Below are positions 1 to 6,708 of a DNA stretch of 10,738 nucleotides, in pieces. Position 1 is the first letter of the stretch, and the number at the start of each line of letters is the position of its first letter. Origin of the DNA: an uncultured Collinsella sp. (GTDB lineage: Bacteria > Actinomycetota > Coriobacteriia > Coriobacteriales > Coriobacteriaceae); the NCBI GenBank assembly GCA_900550815.1, contig URTW01000059.1:1-10738 (forward strand), given 5' to 3'. Below the pieces are notes generated by a model. It was not told the origin of the DNA, searched no databases, and saw only the letters and a program-made list of their open reading frames with translations. The position numbers were made by a program, and so were the translations under genes.

Positions 1-61
1 CGTAAAGGTTGCGCTAGTAGCAGTCCGAGTCACGTGCTAGCGGATTGCAAATGACATTACG

Positions 62-103
62 AGAGGGGGCATTCGAGCGTTTGCGACGGGTGACCCCCCC
101 TCT
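62..103 (-). terminator. Stem-loop downstream of the hipA pseudogene, possible weak terminator
   Basis: An 8-bp perfect stem (AGAGGGGG at 62-69 with CCCCCTCT at 96-103) closes a 26-nt loop just beyond the end of the minus-strand hipA frame. There is no T-run after the stem on the minus strand, so termination activity is uncertain. It may simply be a GC-rich inverted repeat. Confidence 0.25.
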
Positions 104-133
104 ATTGATTGATAATTGCGAAATTACGGCTAC

Positions 134-1438
134 CTAGTCCATTTCTGCCCTGATGAGGTCGTGGGTGCGCTGGCAGTTTACGCGGACGGGGCCGAGCAAA
201 TGCTAGCGCAGGTCCGCCATGCCGGGCAGGTCGGCGTATTCGTCCATGACCTCTTCCATGCAAATGGGCACCTCGTAGGCGAGGTTCATCATGGTCGCAA
301 AGCAAAACTTCTCGGATAGCCCGGCATCGGTGAGCGTCGCCTCCAGCGCGGGATCTCCCATTCCGTGGTATTGGCGGATAGCGCCTGGACCGATGCGCCC
401 CACACGATTTTCGCCGCCAACGCTCATGGCAAGACGCGCCCGGCGGCGCATGCGCTCGTATGCCAGCCCCGATGCGACATCGTACATTCGAGCCATCATG
501 GCTGCGCCGTCGTTTCCAAGGAGTAGTGAATAGCTTTTCGCGGGCGCATCCGGTGCGCCGATAATGGGGTTGAAGAACAGTAGCTGCGTAAACTGTTACA
601 GGTTAAGTTGATGGTGGCTCGTATTTACGAGGAGCTCTTGAATGTCGCGGGTGGTCGGGCCGCCGTCTGCTGTGTACTTTTGGGCGGGCATCACCCCAAG
701 TGCCTGACAGAGGTCTTCTTGATGTAGGCGCCTGATCGTTCCGTCTTCGACTTTCACGCAGTCATAGCGCTCAACAATGAGGGCAGGTTCGTCCTCAAAC
801 ATACGATATTCGACGTATGCCGTTGCGATACCGGCGCGCTGGGCGCTTTTCATGCAGACAAACTCATTGAGAGCCTCGAGTTTAAATCCGATAACGCCAT
901 TTTTGAAAATATGCGTCGTGGGCGAGGAGCCCATGCATTCGCACCAGCGGCCGTTTATGAACGCGAGCGCGAACTTGCCCTGGTTGCCTCCAAGTGACCA
1001 ACTTTCATCTAGACCCATCCACGATGCATCGCGGTCATCTCTGATCGACTTGAGACGGAGAGCAATTTCGTGGTCGTCTATAGGGCGGTAGTCGCCAGCG
1101 CGATGCAGGACGGCGTCGGCATCTTCTTCGGCACAAAACTGCACTCCGCCCGGACAGTCGAGTCCGATATGGCTGAGCAACGCAACGGGATTGTTGGGCC
1201 TAACGTTGAATTCGGCGGCAATCGCTTTTCGTTGGTCCTCGCTGTCGGGTAGAAGGCCAAACAAGTACGGATTCATGACCTGTTGGCCGTATGTGCGATT
1301 TGATACGGGTATGTTGGTCGATAGGGCTGGCCCGTCATAGTCATGATCGTAGGTAAAGCTGATAAGACCGTTCTCATCTTGCGTGAGCGTTCCCGCAGGT
1401 ACGCCGCAAATAATGGTCCGAAGTGATGTTCTGGCCAT
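134..1438 (-). pseudogene. hipA: HipA-like serine/threonine kinase toxin, pseudogene with two in-frame stops
   Basis: HipA kinases phosphorylate glutamyl-tRNA synthetase or related targets and are neutralised by HipB. Here one frame can be followed for 434 codons from ATG at 1438 to TAG at 134-136, close to the 440 residues of E. coli HipA. It is interrupted by TAA at codon 281 (596-598) and TAG at codon 412 (203-205), with no frameshift. Family landmarks are in order: SLGGNQGK (glycine-loop region), THIFKNGV, RLHQEDLCQALGV and KYTADGGP before the first stop, then GAPDAPAKSYSLLL and ARMYDVAS after it. In E. coli numbering the catalytic Asp309 is kept (codon 297) and the Mg-binding Asp332 is kept (codon 320). 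The Mg-binding Asn314 is Ser (codon 302), the His of DAHAKN is Pro, and the usual RxDR reads RYDC. This active-site decay fits a gene under relaxed selection better than a simple sequencing error. It follows hipB by 3 bases. Confidence 0.87.
596..1438 (-). CDS. N-terminal HipA fragment, the part still readable before the first stop
   Basis: This 280-residue open frame is the N-terminal HipA subdomain plus the first part of the kinase lobe (see the pseudogene entry). It starts with ATG at 1438, 3 bases after the hipB stop, with GGGAAA ahead as a weak ribosome binding site, so translation is probably coupled to hipB. It ends in HHQLNL directly before the region that should hold the catalytic loop. 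If translated, the product would lack catalytic Asp and both Mg ligands and should be inactive as a kinase. It might still bind HipB, but nothing in the sequence shows this. Confidence 0.6.
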   Translation of the reverse strand: MARTSLRTIICGVPAGTLTQDENGLISFTYDHDYDGPALSTNIPVSNRTYGQQVMNPYLFGLLPDSEDQRKAIAAEFNVRPNNPVALLSHIGLDCPGGVQFCAEEDADAVLHRAGDYRPIDDHEIALRLKSIRDDRDASWMGLDESWSLGGNQGKFALAFINGRWCECMGSSPTTHIFKNGVIGFKLEALNEFVCMKSAQRAGIATAYVEYRMFEDEPALIVERYDCVKVEDGTIRRLHQEDLCQALGVMPAQKYTADGGPTTRDIQELLVNTSHHQLNL

Positions 1439-1441
1439 TGG

Positions 1442-1909
1442 CTATTTCCCTTCGGGCTTGGTTTGGTTAGATGCGTTTGCGGCAATCGAGACTCCGAGAT
1501 TGGACATGGCGAAATCGGCAAAGGCCCTGTCGTAGAGCTCGGACGTAAGGGGGGTATCTGCAAGAGCCGGAATGGTTGTGCTGCGACGGCTGCGAGGATG
1601 AAGACGTTGGGCGTGATGGCGTCTGGAGGTGCTGCAAGGTTGATCAGCATGCGGGGCGTCGACTGGGTGCTCATTTTTCGTTTTACTTATATCTCCTTGT
1701 GCTGCGAGCGCCAGTCCAAGAGCGTCGAAAATCACCAGCAACTTGTCGAGTCGAATGCCGATGGCGTCTCCTAGCTCGAGCGATGCGAGCAGACGCTCCG
1801 AAACACCGGCCTTTTTGGCGAAGGCGGCACGGGTGAGACCCTGAGTCTCGCGTGCCTGGCGCACGTAGATGCCAGCTTGGCGCGGTGTGGTGATGGGAAG
1901 GGTATCCAC
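1442..1909 (-). CDS. hipB: HipB-like XRE-family repressor/antitoxin
   Basis: A 155-residue protein whose first half is a Cro/C1-type helix-turn-helix (about residues 12-70: QAGIYVRQARETQGLTRAAF, then KKAGVSERLLASLELGD, then LDKLLVIFDALGLALAAQG). That is the HipB layout of a DNA-binding dimer that represses its own operon and sequesters HipA. The start is GTG at 1907-1909, chosen because AGGAG lies 6 bases upstream. It is longer than E. coli HipB (88 residues). The extra C-terminal part, about residues 71-155, is not recognisable. Its stretch around 1560-1675 is basic and low-complexity, and the neighbouring frame looks more coding-like there, which suggests paired compensating indels (see findings). 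The stop lies 3 bases before the hipA ATG. It is the only intact partner of this operon and may now act only as a repressor. The family assignment is firm; function as an antitoxin is inference. Confidence 0.78.
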   Translation of the reverse strand: MDTLPITTPRQAGIYVRQARETQGLTRAAFAKKAGVSERLLASLELGDAIGIRLDKLLVIFDALGLALAAQGDISKTKNEHPVDAPHADQPCSTSRRHHAQRLHPRSRRSTTIPALADTPLTSELYDRAFADFAMSNLGVSIAANASNQTKPEGK

Positions 1910-1923
1910 GGCGATCTCCTAAC

Positions 1924-1992
1924 GTGCAGACTTTTGCATATCAGTATGACATGCAAAAGTCTGCACGAATAGGCATTATGCAAAACTCTGCA
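1924..1992 (-). promoter_or_regulatory. hipB operator: three 14-bp dyads at an exact 27-bp period, overlapping the promoter region
   Basis: Three copies of a TGCA-ended near-palindrome lie upstream of hipB. They are TGCAGACTTTTGCA at 1925-1938, its exact reverse complement at 1952-1965, and TGCAAAACTCTGCA (one mismatch to the second) at 1979-1992. The starts are exactly 27 bp apart. The first two form a perfect 16-bp inverted repeat (1924-1939 / 1951-1966) with an 11-bp spacer that contains a CATACT -10 candidate on the minus strand. Multiple dyads over the promoter are typical of HipB autoregulation. The assignment to this HipB rests on position only. Confidence 0.65.
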
Positions 1993-2032
1993 TGAGACTC
2001 CTACATTGACGTTGGCTTATGAGAGGCGTTTT

Positions 2033-2611
2033 TTATATCGCGAGGATCCCGAGGTGCTCAAGCAAGATCTTAAGCCCGATGAGGGTGAGCACGACGCCGC
2101 CCACGATGGTGGCGGGTTTTTCGTAGCGCGCGCCAAAGGTGTGGCCGATCGCTACGCCGGCGACGGAGAAGATAAACGTTGTGATGCCGATAAGCGATAC
2201 AGCGGGAACGATGTCAACCGAGAGCGCCGCAAATGAGATGCCCACGGCCAGGGCGTCGATTGAGGTGGCGATGGCGAGGATCAGGTACTCGCCCAGGTCA
2301 ATCTTTTCGGCATCCTTGCCGTCGCCTTCATCCTCGTCCTCGGTAAAGGCCTCCCACAGCATTTTGCCGCCGATGAAGGCCAAAAGGATAAAGGCGATCC
2401 AGTGGTCGATGGGTCCGATGATGCCCATGAATTGACTGCCGAGCGCCCATCCGATTACGGGCATGCCGGCCTGAAAGCCGCCAAAGAACAGGCCGAGCAC
2501 TACGGCGGCCTTAAGGTTGATCTTCTTCATGCCAAGGCCCTTGCAGATGGAAACGGCAAAGGCGTCCATCGAAAGGCCAACGGCGAGCAACGCGAGCTCT
2601 GCGAGTCCCAT
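2033..2611 (-). CDS. mntP: Manganese efflux pump MntP
   Basis: A 192-residue membrane protein of the MntP family, which exports Mn(II) from the cytoplasm to prevent manganese toxicity. Six hydrophobic segments are visible. The two inverted halves each carry the family signature with an acidic residue: GLSMDAFAVSICKGLGMKK near the N-terminus and ATSIDALAVGISFA after the acidic cytoplasmic loop (EDEDEGDGKDAEK). The C-terminus, GLKILLEHLGI, is also typical. The frame is open for 51 more codons upstream, but those overlap the riboswitch and terminator. The ATG at 2609-2611 is the start that matches family length and has GAGGGAG 7 bases before it. The gene stands alone on the minus strand, divergent from the disA block, and its leader indicates control by Mn(II). 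No clear terminator follows it. Confidence 0.93.
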   Translation of the reverse strand: MGLAELALLAVGLSMDAFAVSICKGLGMKKINLKAAVVLGLFFGGFQAGMPVIGWALGSQFMGIIGPIDHWIAFILLAFIGGKMLWEAFTEDEDEGDGKDAEKIDLGEYLILAIATSIDALAVGISFAALSVDIVPAVSLIGITTFIFSVAGVAIGHTFGARYEKPATIVGGVVLTLIGLKILLEHLGILAI

Positions 2612-2663
2612 AGTCTGGCTCCCTCTCTGCGGGCGAACCCGCGTGTACTTCTGCCGGGGGAGC

Positions 2664-2708
2664 AAAAAAAGACCCGTGGCGTACGCGTTGCGCGCACAGC
2701 CACGAGTC
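2664..2708 (-). terminator. Attenuator terminator between the Mn riboswitch and mntP
   Basis: On the minus strand a 10-bp stem (GACTCGTGGC at 2699-2708 with GCCACGGGTC at 2671-2680, one G-U pair) is followed at once by seven T residues (2664-2670). This is a textbook intrinsic terminator located inside the mntP leader. Its 5' arm begins where the aptamer's closing 3' strand should be, so aptamer closure and terminator formation look mutually exclusive. That fits a switch that reads through when Mn is bound. Confidence 0.9.
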
Positions 2709-2798
2709 TCGTTCATTAAGGCAAGCCAGGCCGCATCGGCCAGTGTGTTGACTTGCCGCGCCACCGGAGGCGAACCCGATCACGCGACTACTCCCTCA
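2703..2798 (-). promoter_or_regulatory. yybP-ykoY-type manganese riboswitch aptamer upstream of mntP
   Basis: The mntP leader opens with GAGGGAGTAG (minus strand, ends near 2798), the 5' hallmark of yybP-ykoY aptamers. Hairpins follow in the middle (for example CACTGGCC / GGCCTG). It ends in a purine-rich GAACGAGACTC whose last bases also serve as the 5' arm of the terminator. This class binds Mn(II) and is known upstream of mntP-type exporters. A TGGTAGCAT extended -10-like element lies about 20 bases upstream on the minus strand. The class assignment is by eye from the hallmark, context and attached terminator; a covariance-model search would confirm it. Confidence 0.75.
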
Positions 2799-2958
2799 TT
2801 TATGCGAATCCCGATGCTACCACATAAGCAGCTCATTTGGATTGGGGCTCTCAGCTGTGTTCGCTCATTCTGTAAGCATCGGATTTTGCGGGCGTCACAG
2901 GGGCAAACCGTGAGAAACTTATAGATGTTTATGGAGCGTATACGATGGGAGCGATGCC

Positions 2959-3171
2959 TTGGATAAGAACGAGCTGCAAAAGCGTATGGAACAGGACATC
3001 CGCCTGACGGCACCTGGTCAGCCGATCCGCACCGCCCTCGACATGATCATCGCCGGTCACCTGGGCGCCCTTATCTGCGTCGGCGACACCGAAAACGTGC
3101 TCGCTGCCGGTAACGACGGCTTCCCGCTCAACATTTCGTTCACCTCGAACCGTCTGTTCGAGCTCTCCTAG
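2959..3171 (+). CDS. N-terminal DisA fragment (70 residues)
   Basis: This is the first part of the DAC domain (MDKNELQKRMEQDIRL through SNRLFELS), ending at the amber codon. The start is TTG, supported by a GGGAG site 7 bases away. The alternative ATGs at 2931, 2945 and 2954 are in other frames; the one at 2931 opens an 11-codon frame (MERIRWERCLG) that stops just after the TTG. The fragment includes the N-terminal helix and first strands but none of the catalytic motifs, so it cannot make c-di-AMP alone. Confidence 0.6.
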   Translation: MDKNELQKRMEQDIRLTAPGQPIRTALDMIIAGHLGALICVGDTENVLAAGNDGFPLNISFTSNRLFELS

Positions 3172-4026
3172 ATGGACGGTGCCATCGTCATCGACGGCGA
3201 CCTCACCCAGATCCTGCGCGCCAACTTCCACCTCAATCCCGATCCCTCGCTTGCCACGAGCGAGACGGGCATGCGTCACCGCACCGCCGCTCGCATGTCG
3301 GTGCTCACCGACGCCATCGTGATCTCGGTCTCGGCCCGTCGCGCCGTCGTCAACGTGTACGTCCACGGCAAGAGTTACGAGATCCAGCCCGTCACTACCA
3401 TCATGAGCTCGGTCAACCAGCTCGTCGCCACGCTCCAGACTACCCGTCAGTCGCTCGACCGCTCCCTGCTGCGCCTGACGGCCCTCGAGCTCGACGACTA
3501 CGTCACGCTCGCCGACATTACCGGCATCTTCTCGAGCTTCGAGATCATGCAGCAGGCAAAGACCGAGCTTAAGGATTGCATTGTCAAGCTGGGCAACCAG
3601 GGCAAGCTCGTGCAGATGCAGCTCGAGCAGCTCGCGGGCTCCAGCATGGATACCGAATACGACTTGATGATCCGCGACTACGCAAGCGATTCCTCTGAGG
3701 CCAACGCCGAGAAGATCCGCGCCGAGCTTGCCCGTATGACGCCTAAGGACCTGTCCGACCCGCAGCACGTGGCGGCAGTTCTGGGCTATGACGACTTGGA
3801 CGAGGACTCCGTCATGACGCCGCTGGGCCTGCGCACGCTTTCGCGTGTGTCCGTCGTGCGCGACGGCGTGGCCGAGAAGATCGTCGACGAGTACGGCTCA
3901 CTGCAGGAGCTCATGGACGACATCAGCGAGGATCCGGAGCGCCTGGGCGACTTTGGCGTTAACAACCCTGCCATTCTTGCGGACTCCCTGTACCGCATGA
4001 AGGGCACCAAACAGGGGAACGCATAA
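3172..4026 (+). CDS. disA: DisA catalytic and helix-hairpin-helix portion (284 residues), possible restart product
   Basis: The open frame after the amber starts with ATG immediately next to the stop (TAGATG), an arrangement that permits termination-reinitiation. No convincing Shine-Dalgarno sequence precedes it. The product would begin MDGAIVIDGD and contain both catalytic motifs (DGA and RHR), the helical linker and the C-terminal DNA-binding tail, but would lack the first 71 residues that complete the DAC fold. Whether it folds, or reassembles with the 70-residue fragment in the DisA octamer, cannot be told from sequence. Its TAA overlaps the ispD ATG by one base, so it also positions ribosomes for ispD; loss of translation here could lower ispD expression by polarity. 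Confidence 0.65.
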   Translation: MDGAIVIDGDLTQILRANFHLNPDPSLATSETGMRHRTAARMSVLTDAIVISVSARRAVVNVYVHGKSYEIQPVTTIMSSVNQLVATLQTTRQSLDRSLLRLTALELDDYVTLADITGIFSSFEIMQQAKTELKDCIVKLGNQGKLVQMQLEQLAGSSMDTEYDLMIRDYASDSSEANAEKIRAELARMTPKDLSDPQHVAAVLGYDDLDEDSVMTPLGLRTLSRVSVVRDGVAEKIVDEYGSLQELMDDISEDPERLGDFGVNNPAILADSLYRMKGTKQGNA

Positions 4027-4754
4027 TGGCGCCCGTATGCGCCGTGGTCGTTGCCGGTGGCAGCGGCCAGCGCTTTGGTAACCCCGGTGGCAAGCAGCTC
4101 GTCAATGTGGCGGGCCGTCCGCTTATGAGCTGGTCCATCCGCGCATTTGACCGTAGCGATAAGGTTGGCCACATCGTCGTGGTTTGCCCTGCCGAGCGTC
4201 GTGCCGAGATGCGCCGCCTGGCCATCGACCCGTTTGACTATGACACGCCCATCAGCTTTGCCGATGCCGGCGCGACCCGCCAGGATTCCACCCGCGCCGG
4301 CGTGCACGCGGTGCCGGCGGGCTTTGAATACGTCGCCATTCACGATGGTGCTCGTCCGCTCATTTCGACCGAGGCCATCGACCACGCGATCGACGTGCTT
4401 GTGGGCGACCGCGCCCTCGACGGTGTCGTGTGCGGTCAGCCCGCGATCGACACGCTCAAGATCGTCGATGGCGACAACATCGTCGAGACGCCGCCGCGTG
4501 AGCTCTACTGGGCTGCGCAGACGCCGCAGATCTTTAGCGTCGATGCTATGAAGCGCGCCCACGCTGCAGCCATTGCCGAGGGCTTTATCGGCACCGATGA
4601 TTCGTCGCTGGTCGAGCGCATGGGCGGGCGCGTCCGCTGTGTCCAGAGCCCGCGCGATAACCTTAAGGTGACGGTGCCCGAGGACCTGCGTCCCGTAACC
4701 GCGATTCTGCTTGGCCGCATGGCCGAGGGAGAGGACCTTCCCCATGTTCAGTAA
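4026..4754 (+). CDS. ispD: 2-C-methyl-D-erythritol 4-phosphate cytidylyltransferase
   Basis: This cytoplasmic enzyme of the MEP isoprenoid pathway joins CTP and MEP to give CDP-ME. The 242-residue length is normal. The nucleotide-binding start is clear: VVVAGGSGQRFG with Arg16 and Lys23 (E. coli Arg20 and Lys27). Then come ATRQDSTRAG, HDGARPLIS (His106-Arg110), DTLKIV, QTPQIF, TDDSSLVE and NLKVTVPEDL, in the expected order. The start ATG overlaps the disA TAA by one base (TAATG), which indicates coupling. The last 11 bases overlap the start of ispF. Together with ispF it gives two of the MEP steps side by side; the intervening kinase IspE is not in this window. No regulatory signal of its own is visible. 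Confidence 0.95.
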   Translation: MAPVCAVVVAGGSGQRFGNPGGKQLVNVAGRPLMSWSIRAFDRSDKVGHIVVVCPAERRAEMRRLAIDPFDYDTPISFADAGATRQDSTRAGVHAVPAGFEYVAIHDGARPLISTEAIDHAIDVLVGDRALDGVVCGQPAIDTLKIVDGDNIVETPPRELYWAAQTPQIFSVDAMKRAHAAAIAEGFIGTDDSSLVERMGGRVRCVQSPRDNLKVTVPEDLRPVTAILLGRMAEGEDLPHVQ

Positions 4755-5238
4755 CCTGCGCATTGGCCATGGCTACGACGTTCACCGTCTGGTGGAGGGG
4801 CGTCGATGTATCATCGGCGGTGTCGACATTCCCTACGAGCGCGGCCTGCTGGGCCACTCGGATGCCGATGTGCTCGCGCACGCCTTGGCCGACGCCATTC
4901 TGGGCGCCTGCCGCGGGGGAGACATCGGCAAGCTATTCCCCGATACCGACCCCGCCTATGAGGGTGCCGACTCGATGGTGCTGCGCGCTCGCGTGATGGA
5001 CTATGCGCGCGAGCTGGGCTTTGAGTTTGTCGATGCCGATTGCACCATTGCCTGCCAGCAGCCTAAGATCACCCCGCACCGCGATGCCATGCGCGCCAAC
5101 CTCGCCCATGCCTTGGGCGTCGATGTCGAAAACGTGGGCGTCGCCGCCACTACGACCGAAAAGCTCGGTTGGGAAGGCCAGGGCGAGGGAATCGGCGCCT
5201 GGGCCGTCTGCCTGCTACAGAAAACCGTTAAGGAGTAA
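4744..5238 (+). CDS. ispF: 2-C-methyl-D-erythritol 2,4-cyclodiphosphate synthase
   Basis: IspF cyclises CDP-ME 2-phosphate to ME-cPP with release of CMP, as a homotrimer with an active-site metal. The 164-residue reading from ATG 4744 is preferred over an upstream ATG at 4711. It begins MFSNLRIGHGYDVHRL, as family members do, and GAGAGG lies upstream. Metal ligands are Asp12, His14 and His46 (E. coli Asp8, His10, His42), within GYDVHRL and LGHSDADVLAHALADAILGA. The diphosphate-binding DTDPAYEGADS and the C-terminal TTTEKLGWEGQGEGIGAWA are intact. It overlaps ispD by 11 bases and ends 3 bases before cysS. Confidence 0.95.
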   Translation: MFSNLRIGHGYDVHRLVEGRRCIIGGVDIPYERGLLGHSDADVLAHALADAILGACRGGDIGKLFPDTDPAYEGADSMVLRARVMDYARELGFEFVDADCTIACQQPKITPHRDAMRANLAHALGVDVENVGVAATTTEKLGWEGQGEGIGAWAVCLLQKTVKE

Positions 5239-5241
5239 CGA

Positions 5242-6708
5242 ATGCGTATCTACAACAGCGCTACCCATAAAAAGGAAGAGTTCCAGCCCATCGAGTCCGG
5301 CAAGGTCCGCATGTACGTGTGCGGCCCCACGGTCTACGACAACATCCACATCGGCAATGCCCGCACGTTCATCAGCTTTGACGTGATTCGTCGCTGGCTC
5401 ATCGCGAGCGGCTACGAGGTCACGTTCGCCCAGAACCTCACCGATGTCGACGACAAGATCATCAAGCGCGCCAACGAGCAGGGCCGTACGGCCGCCGAGG
5501 TCGCGACGGAGTTCTCCGACAAGTTCATCGGCGTTATGCGCGCCGCCAACGTGCTCGATCCCGATGTGCGCCCCCGCGCCACCAAGGAGATCGGCCCCAT
5601 GATCGCCATGATCAAGACGCTTATCGAGCAGGGCCACGCTTACGCCGCCGATAACGGCGATGTGTACTTTGCCGTGCGCAGCGATCCCAACTATGGTCAG
5701 GTCTCGGGCCGCAACATCGACGACCTTATGGTTGGCGCACGCATCGAGGAGAACGAGGACAAGAACGACCCGCTCGACTTTGCCCTGTGGAAGGCCGCCA
5801 AGCCCGGCGAGCCCAGCTGGCCGAGCCCTTGGGGCGAGGGCCGTCCCGGTTGGCATACCGAGTGCGCCGCCATGGTGCATCGTTACCTGGGCACCCCGAT
5901 TGACATCCACGGTGGCGGCTCCGACCTTGCCTTCCCGCATCACGAGAACGAGTGCGCCCAGGCCACCTGCGCCTGGCACCAGGGTTTCTCCAACACCTGG
6001 ATGCACACTGGCATGCTGCTGGTAGACGGCGAGAAGATGTCCAAGTCGCTTGGCAACTTCTTTACGCTGGTCGAGGTCCTCGAGCAGCACTCCGCTGCCG
6101 CCCTGCGCCTGCTGATGCTGCAGACGAGCTATCGCTCGCCGCTCGACTTCTCTTGGGAGCGCCTGGAGGGTGCCGAGAACTCGCTCACGCGTATCGCCGG
6201 TACGGTCGAGAACCTGCGCTGGGCCGCGAACCATGCGACGGCCGATGCCGATGCGGCTGCCGCCGAGGCGTTTGCCGCCAAGGCCGCTGAGACTCGTGCC
6301 GCCTTTATGGAGTGCATGGACGACGACTTTAACACCGCTGGTGCCATGGGTGCCGTCTTTGGCTTTGTGACCGAGTGCAACCAGTACCTGGAGCAGGCGG
6401 GCGACGCTGCTGACAAGGCCGCCGCGCTTGCCGCCGCCGACACGCTGGCCGAGCTGCTCGATACGCTTGGCGTTGAGCTTCCCGAGCCCAAGGTCGAGCT
6501 GCCGCTGGGTCTGCTAGGCGTTGCCGCTGGCCTGGTCGCCTACACGGGCGACGACGTGGACGAGGCTGCTGCCAAGATTCTCGAGGCTCGCGCCGAGGCC
6601 CGCGCCGCCAAGAACTGGGATCTGGCCGACGCCATCCGCGACCAGCTCAAGGACCTGGGCCTGACGATCGAGGATACTGCCGCTGGCACTCGTATTAAGA
6701 GTCTCTAG
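5242..6708 (+). CDS. cysS: Cysteinyl-tRNA synthetase
   Basis: CysS charges tRNA-Cys using ATP. The 488-residue protein has the class I signatures HIGN (residues 36-39) and KMSKS (265-269). All four zinc ligands that discriminate cysteine are present: Cys27 (YVCGPTVYD), Cys208 (WHTEC), His233 and Glu237 (HHENE). The GGGSDL motif lies just before. The C-terminal half is an alanine-rich helical anticodon-binding region with a DALR-like helical bundle, ending AAGTRIKSL. The start ATG has AAGGAG, part of the ispF end, 7 bases upstream. It ends in TAG, so TAG is an ordinary stop here. After it comes a 143-base gap, the largest break in the block. Confidence 0.97.
   Translation: MRIYNSATHKKEEFQPIESGKVRMYVCGPTVYDNIHIGNARTFISFDVIRRWLIASGYEVTFAQNLTDVDDKIIKRANEQGRTAAEVATEFSDKFIGVMRAANVLDPDVRPRATKEIGPMIAMIKTLIEQGHAYAADNGDVYFAVRSDPNYGQVSGRNIDDLMVGARIEENEDKNDPLDFALWKAAKPGEPSWPSPWGEGRPGWHTECAAMVHRYLGTPIDIHGGGSDLAFPHHENECAQATCAWHQGFSNTWMHTGMLLVDGEKMSKSLGNFFTLVEVLEQHSAAALRLLMLQTSYRSPLDFSWERLEGAENSLTRIAGTVENLRWAANHATADADAAAAEAFAAKAAETRAAFMECMDDDFNTAGAMGAVFGFVTECNQYLEQAGDAADKAAALAAADTLAELLDTLGVELPEPKVELPLGLLGVAAGLVAYTGDDVDEAAAKILEARAEARAAKNWDLADAIRDQLKDLGLTIEDTAAGTRIKSL

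Larger units (their letters stand above)
2959..4026 (+). pseudogene. disA: disA (diadenylate cyclase) interrupted by an in-frame amber codon
   Basis: DisA makes cyclic di-AMP from two ATP and couples it to DNA-junction sensing. One frame runs for 355 codons, the usual DisA length, from TTG at 2959 (GGGAG 7 bases upstream) to TAA at 4024-4026. Codon 71 is TAG (3169-3171). The context LFELS-stop-MDGAIVID corresponds to the family's L(F/Y)EL(S/A)KMDGAI, so a single AAG-to-TAG change explains it. Everything downstream is intact: the DGA motif (codons 73-75), RHR motif (106-108) within SETGMRHRTAAR, the coiled linker, and the helix-hairpin-helix tail (TPLGLRTLSRV, EKIVDEYGSLQELM). The family usually has Thr where this has Met before RHR. 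The change looks recent. The amber is followed directly by ATG, so restart is possible. Sequencing error or a mixed population must be excluded. Confidence 0.85.

Noticed and set aside
102..305. 67-codon minus-strand frame near the left edge
   Set aside because: It overlaps the hipA tail in another frame and is Arg/His/Pro-rich with no ribosome binding site.
2612..2764. N-terminal extension of mntP to the upstream start at 2764
   Set aside because: These codons overlap the riboswitch 3' end and terminator, and the family starts at MGLAELALLAVGLSMDAF, which has its own ribosome binding site.
2929..3768. 279-codon minus-strand frame opposite disA
   Set aside because: It mirrors the G/C-rich third positions of disA. 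Its product is a Val/Gly/Asp/His-rich shadow without family motifs or a ribosome binding site.
134..4026. TAG reassigned to an amino acid, which would explain both disA and hipA
   Set aside because: TAG is the natural stop of cysS, rlmB, yacP, hipB and the HTH-kinase gene at the expected family lengths, and hipA also has a TAA. General reassignment is therefore not supported; local suppression is not excluded.
3786..4763. 325-codon minus-strand frame opposite disA and ispD
   Set aside because: It runs against two recognised genes and has no motif or start signal.
5215..6234. 339-codon minus-strand frame opposite cysS
   Set aside because: cysS on the other strand has every catalytic and zinc motif; the antisense frame has none.
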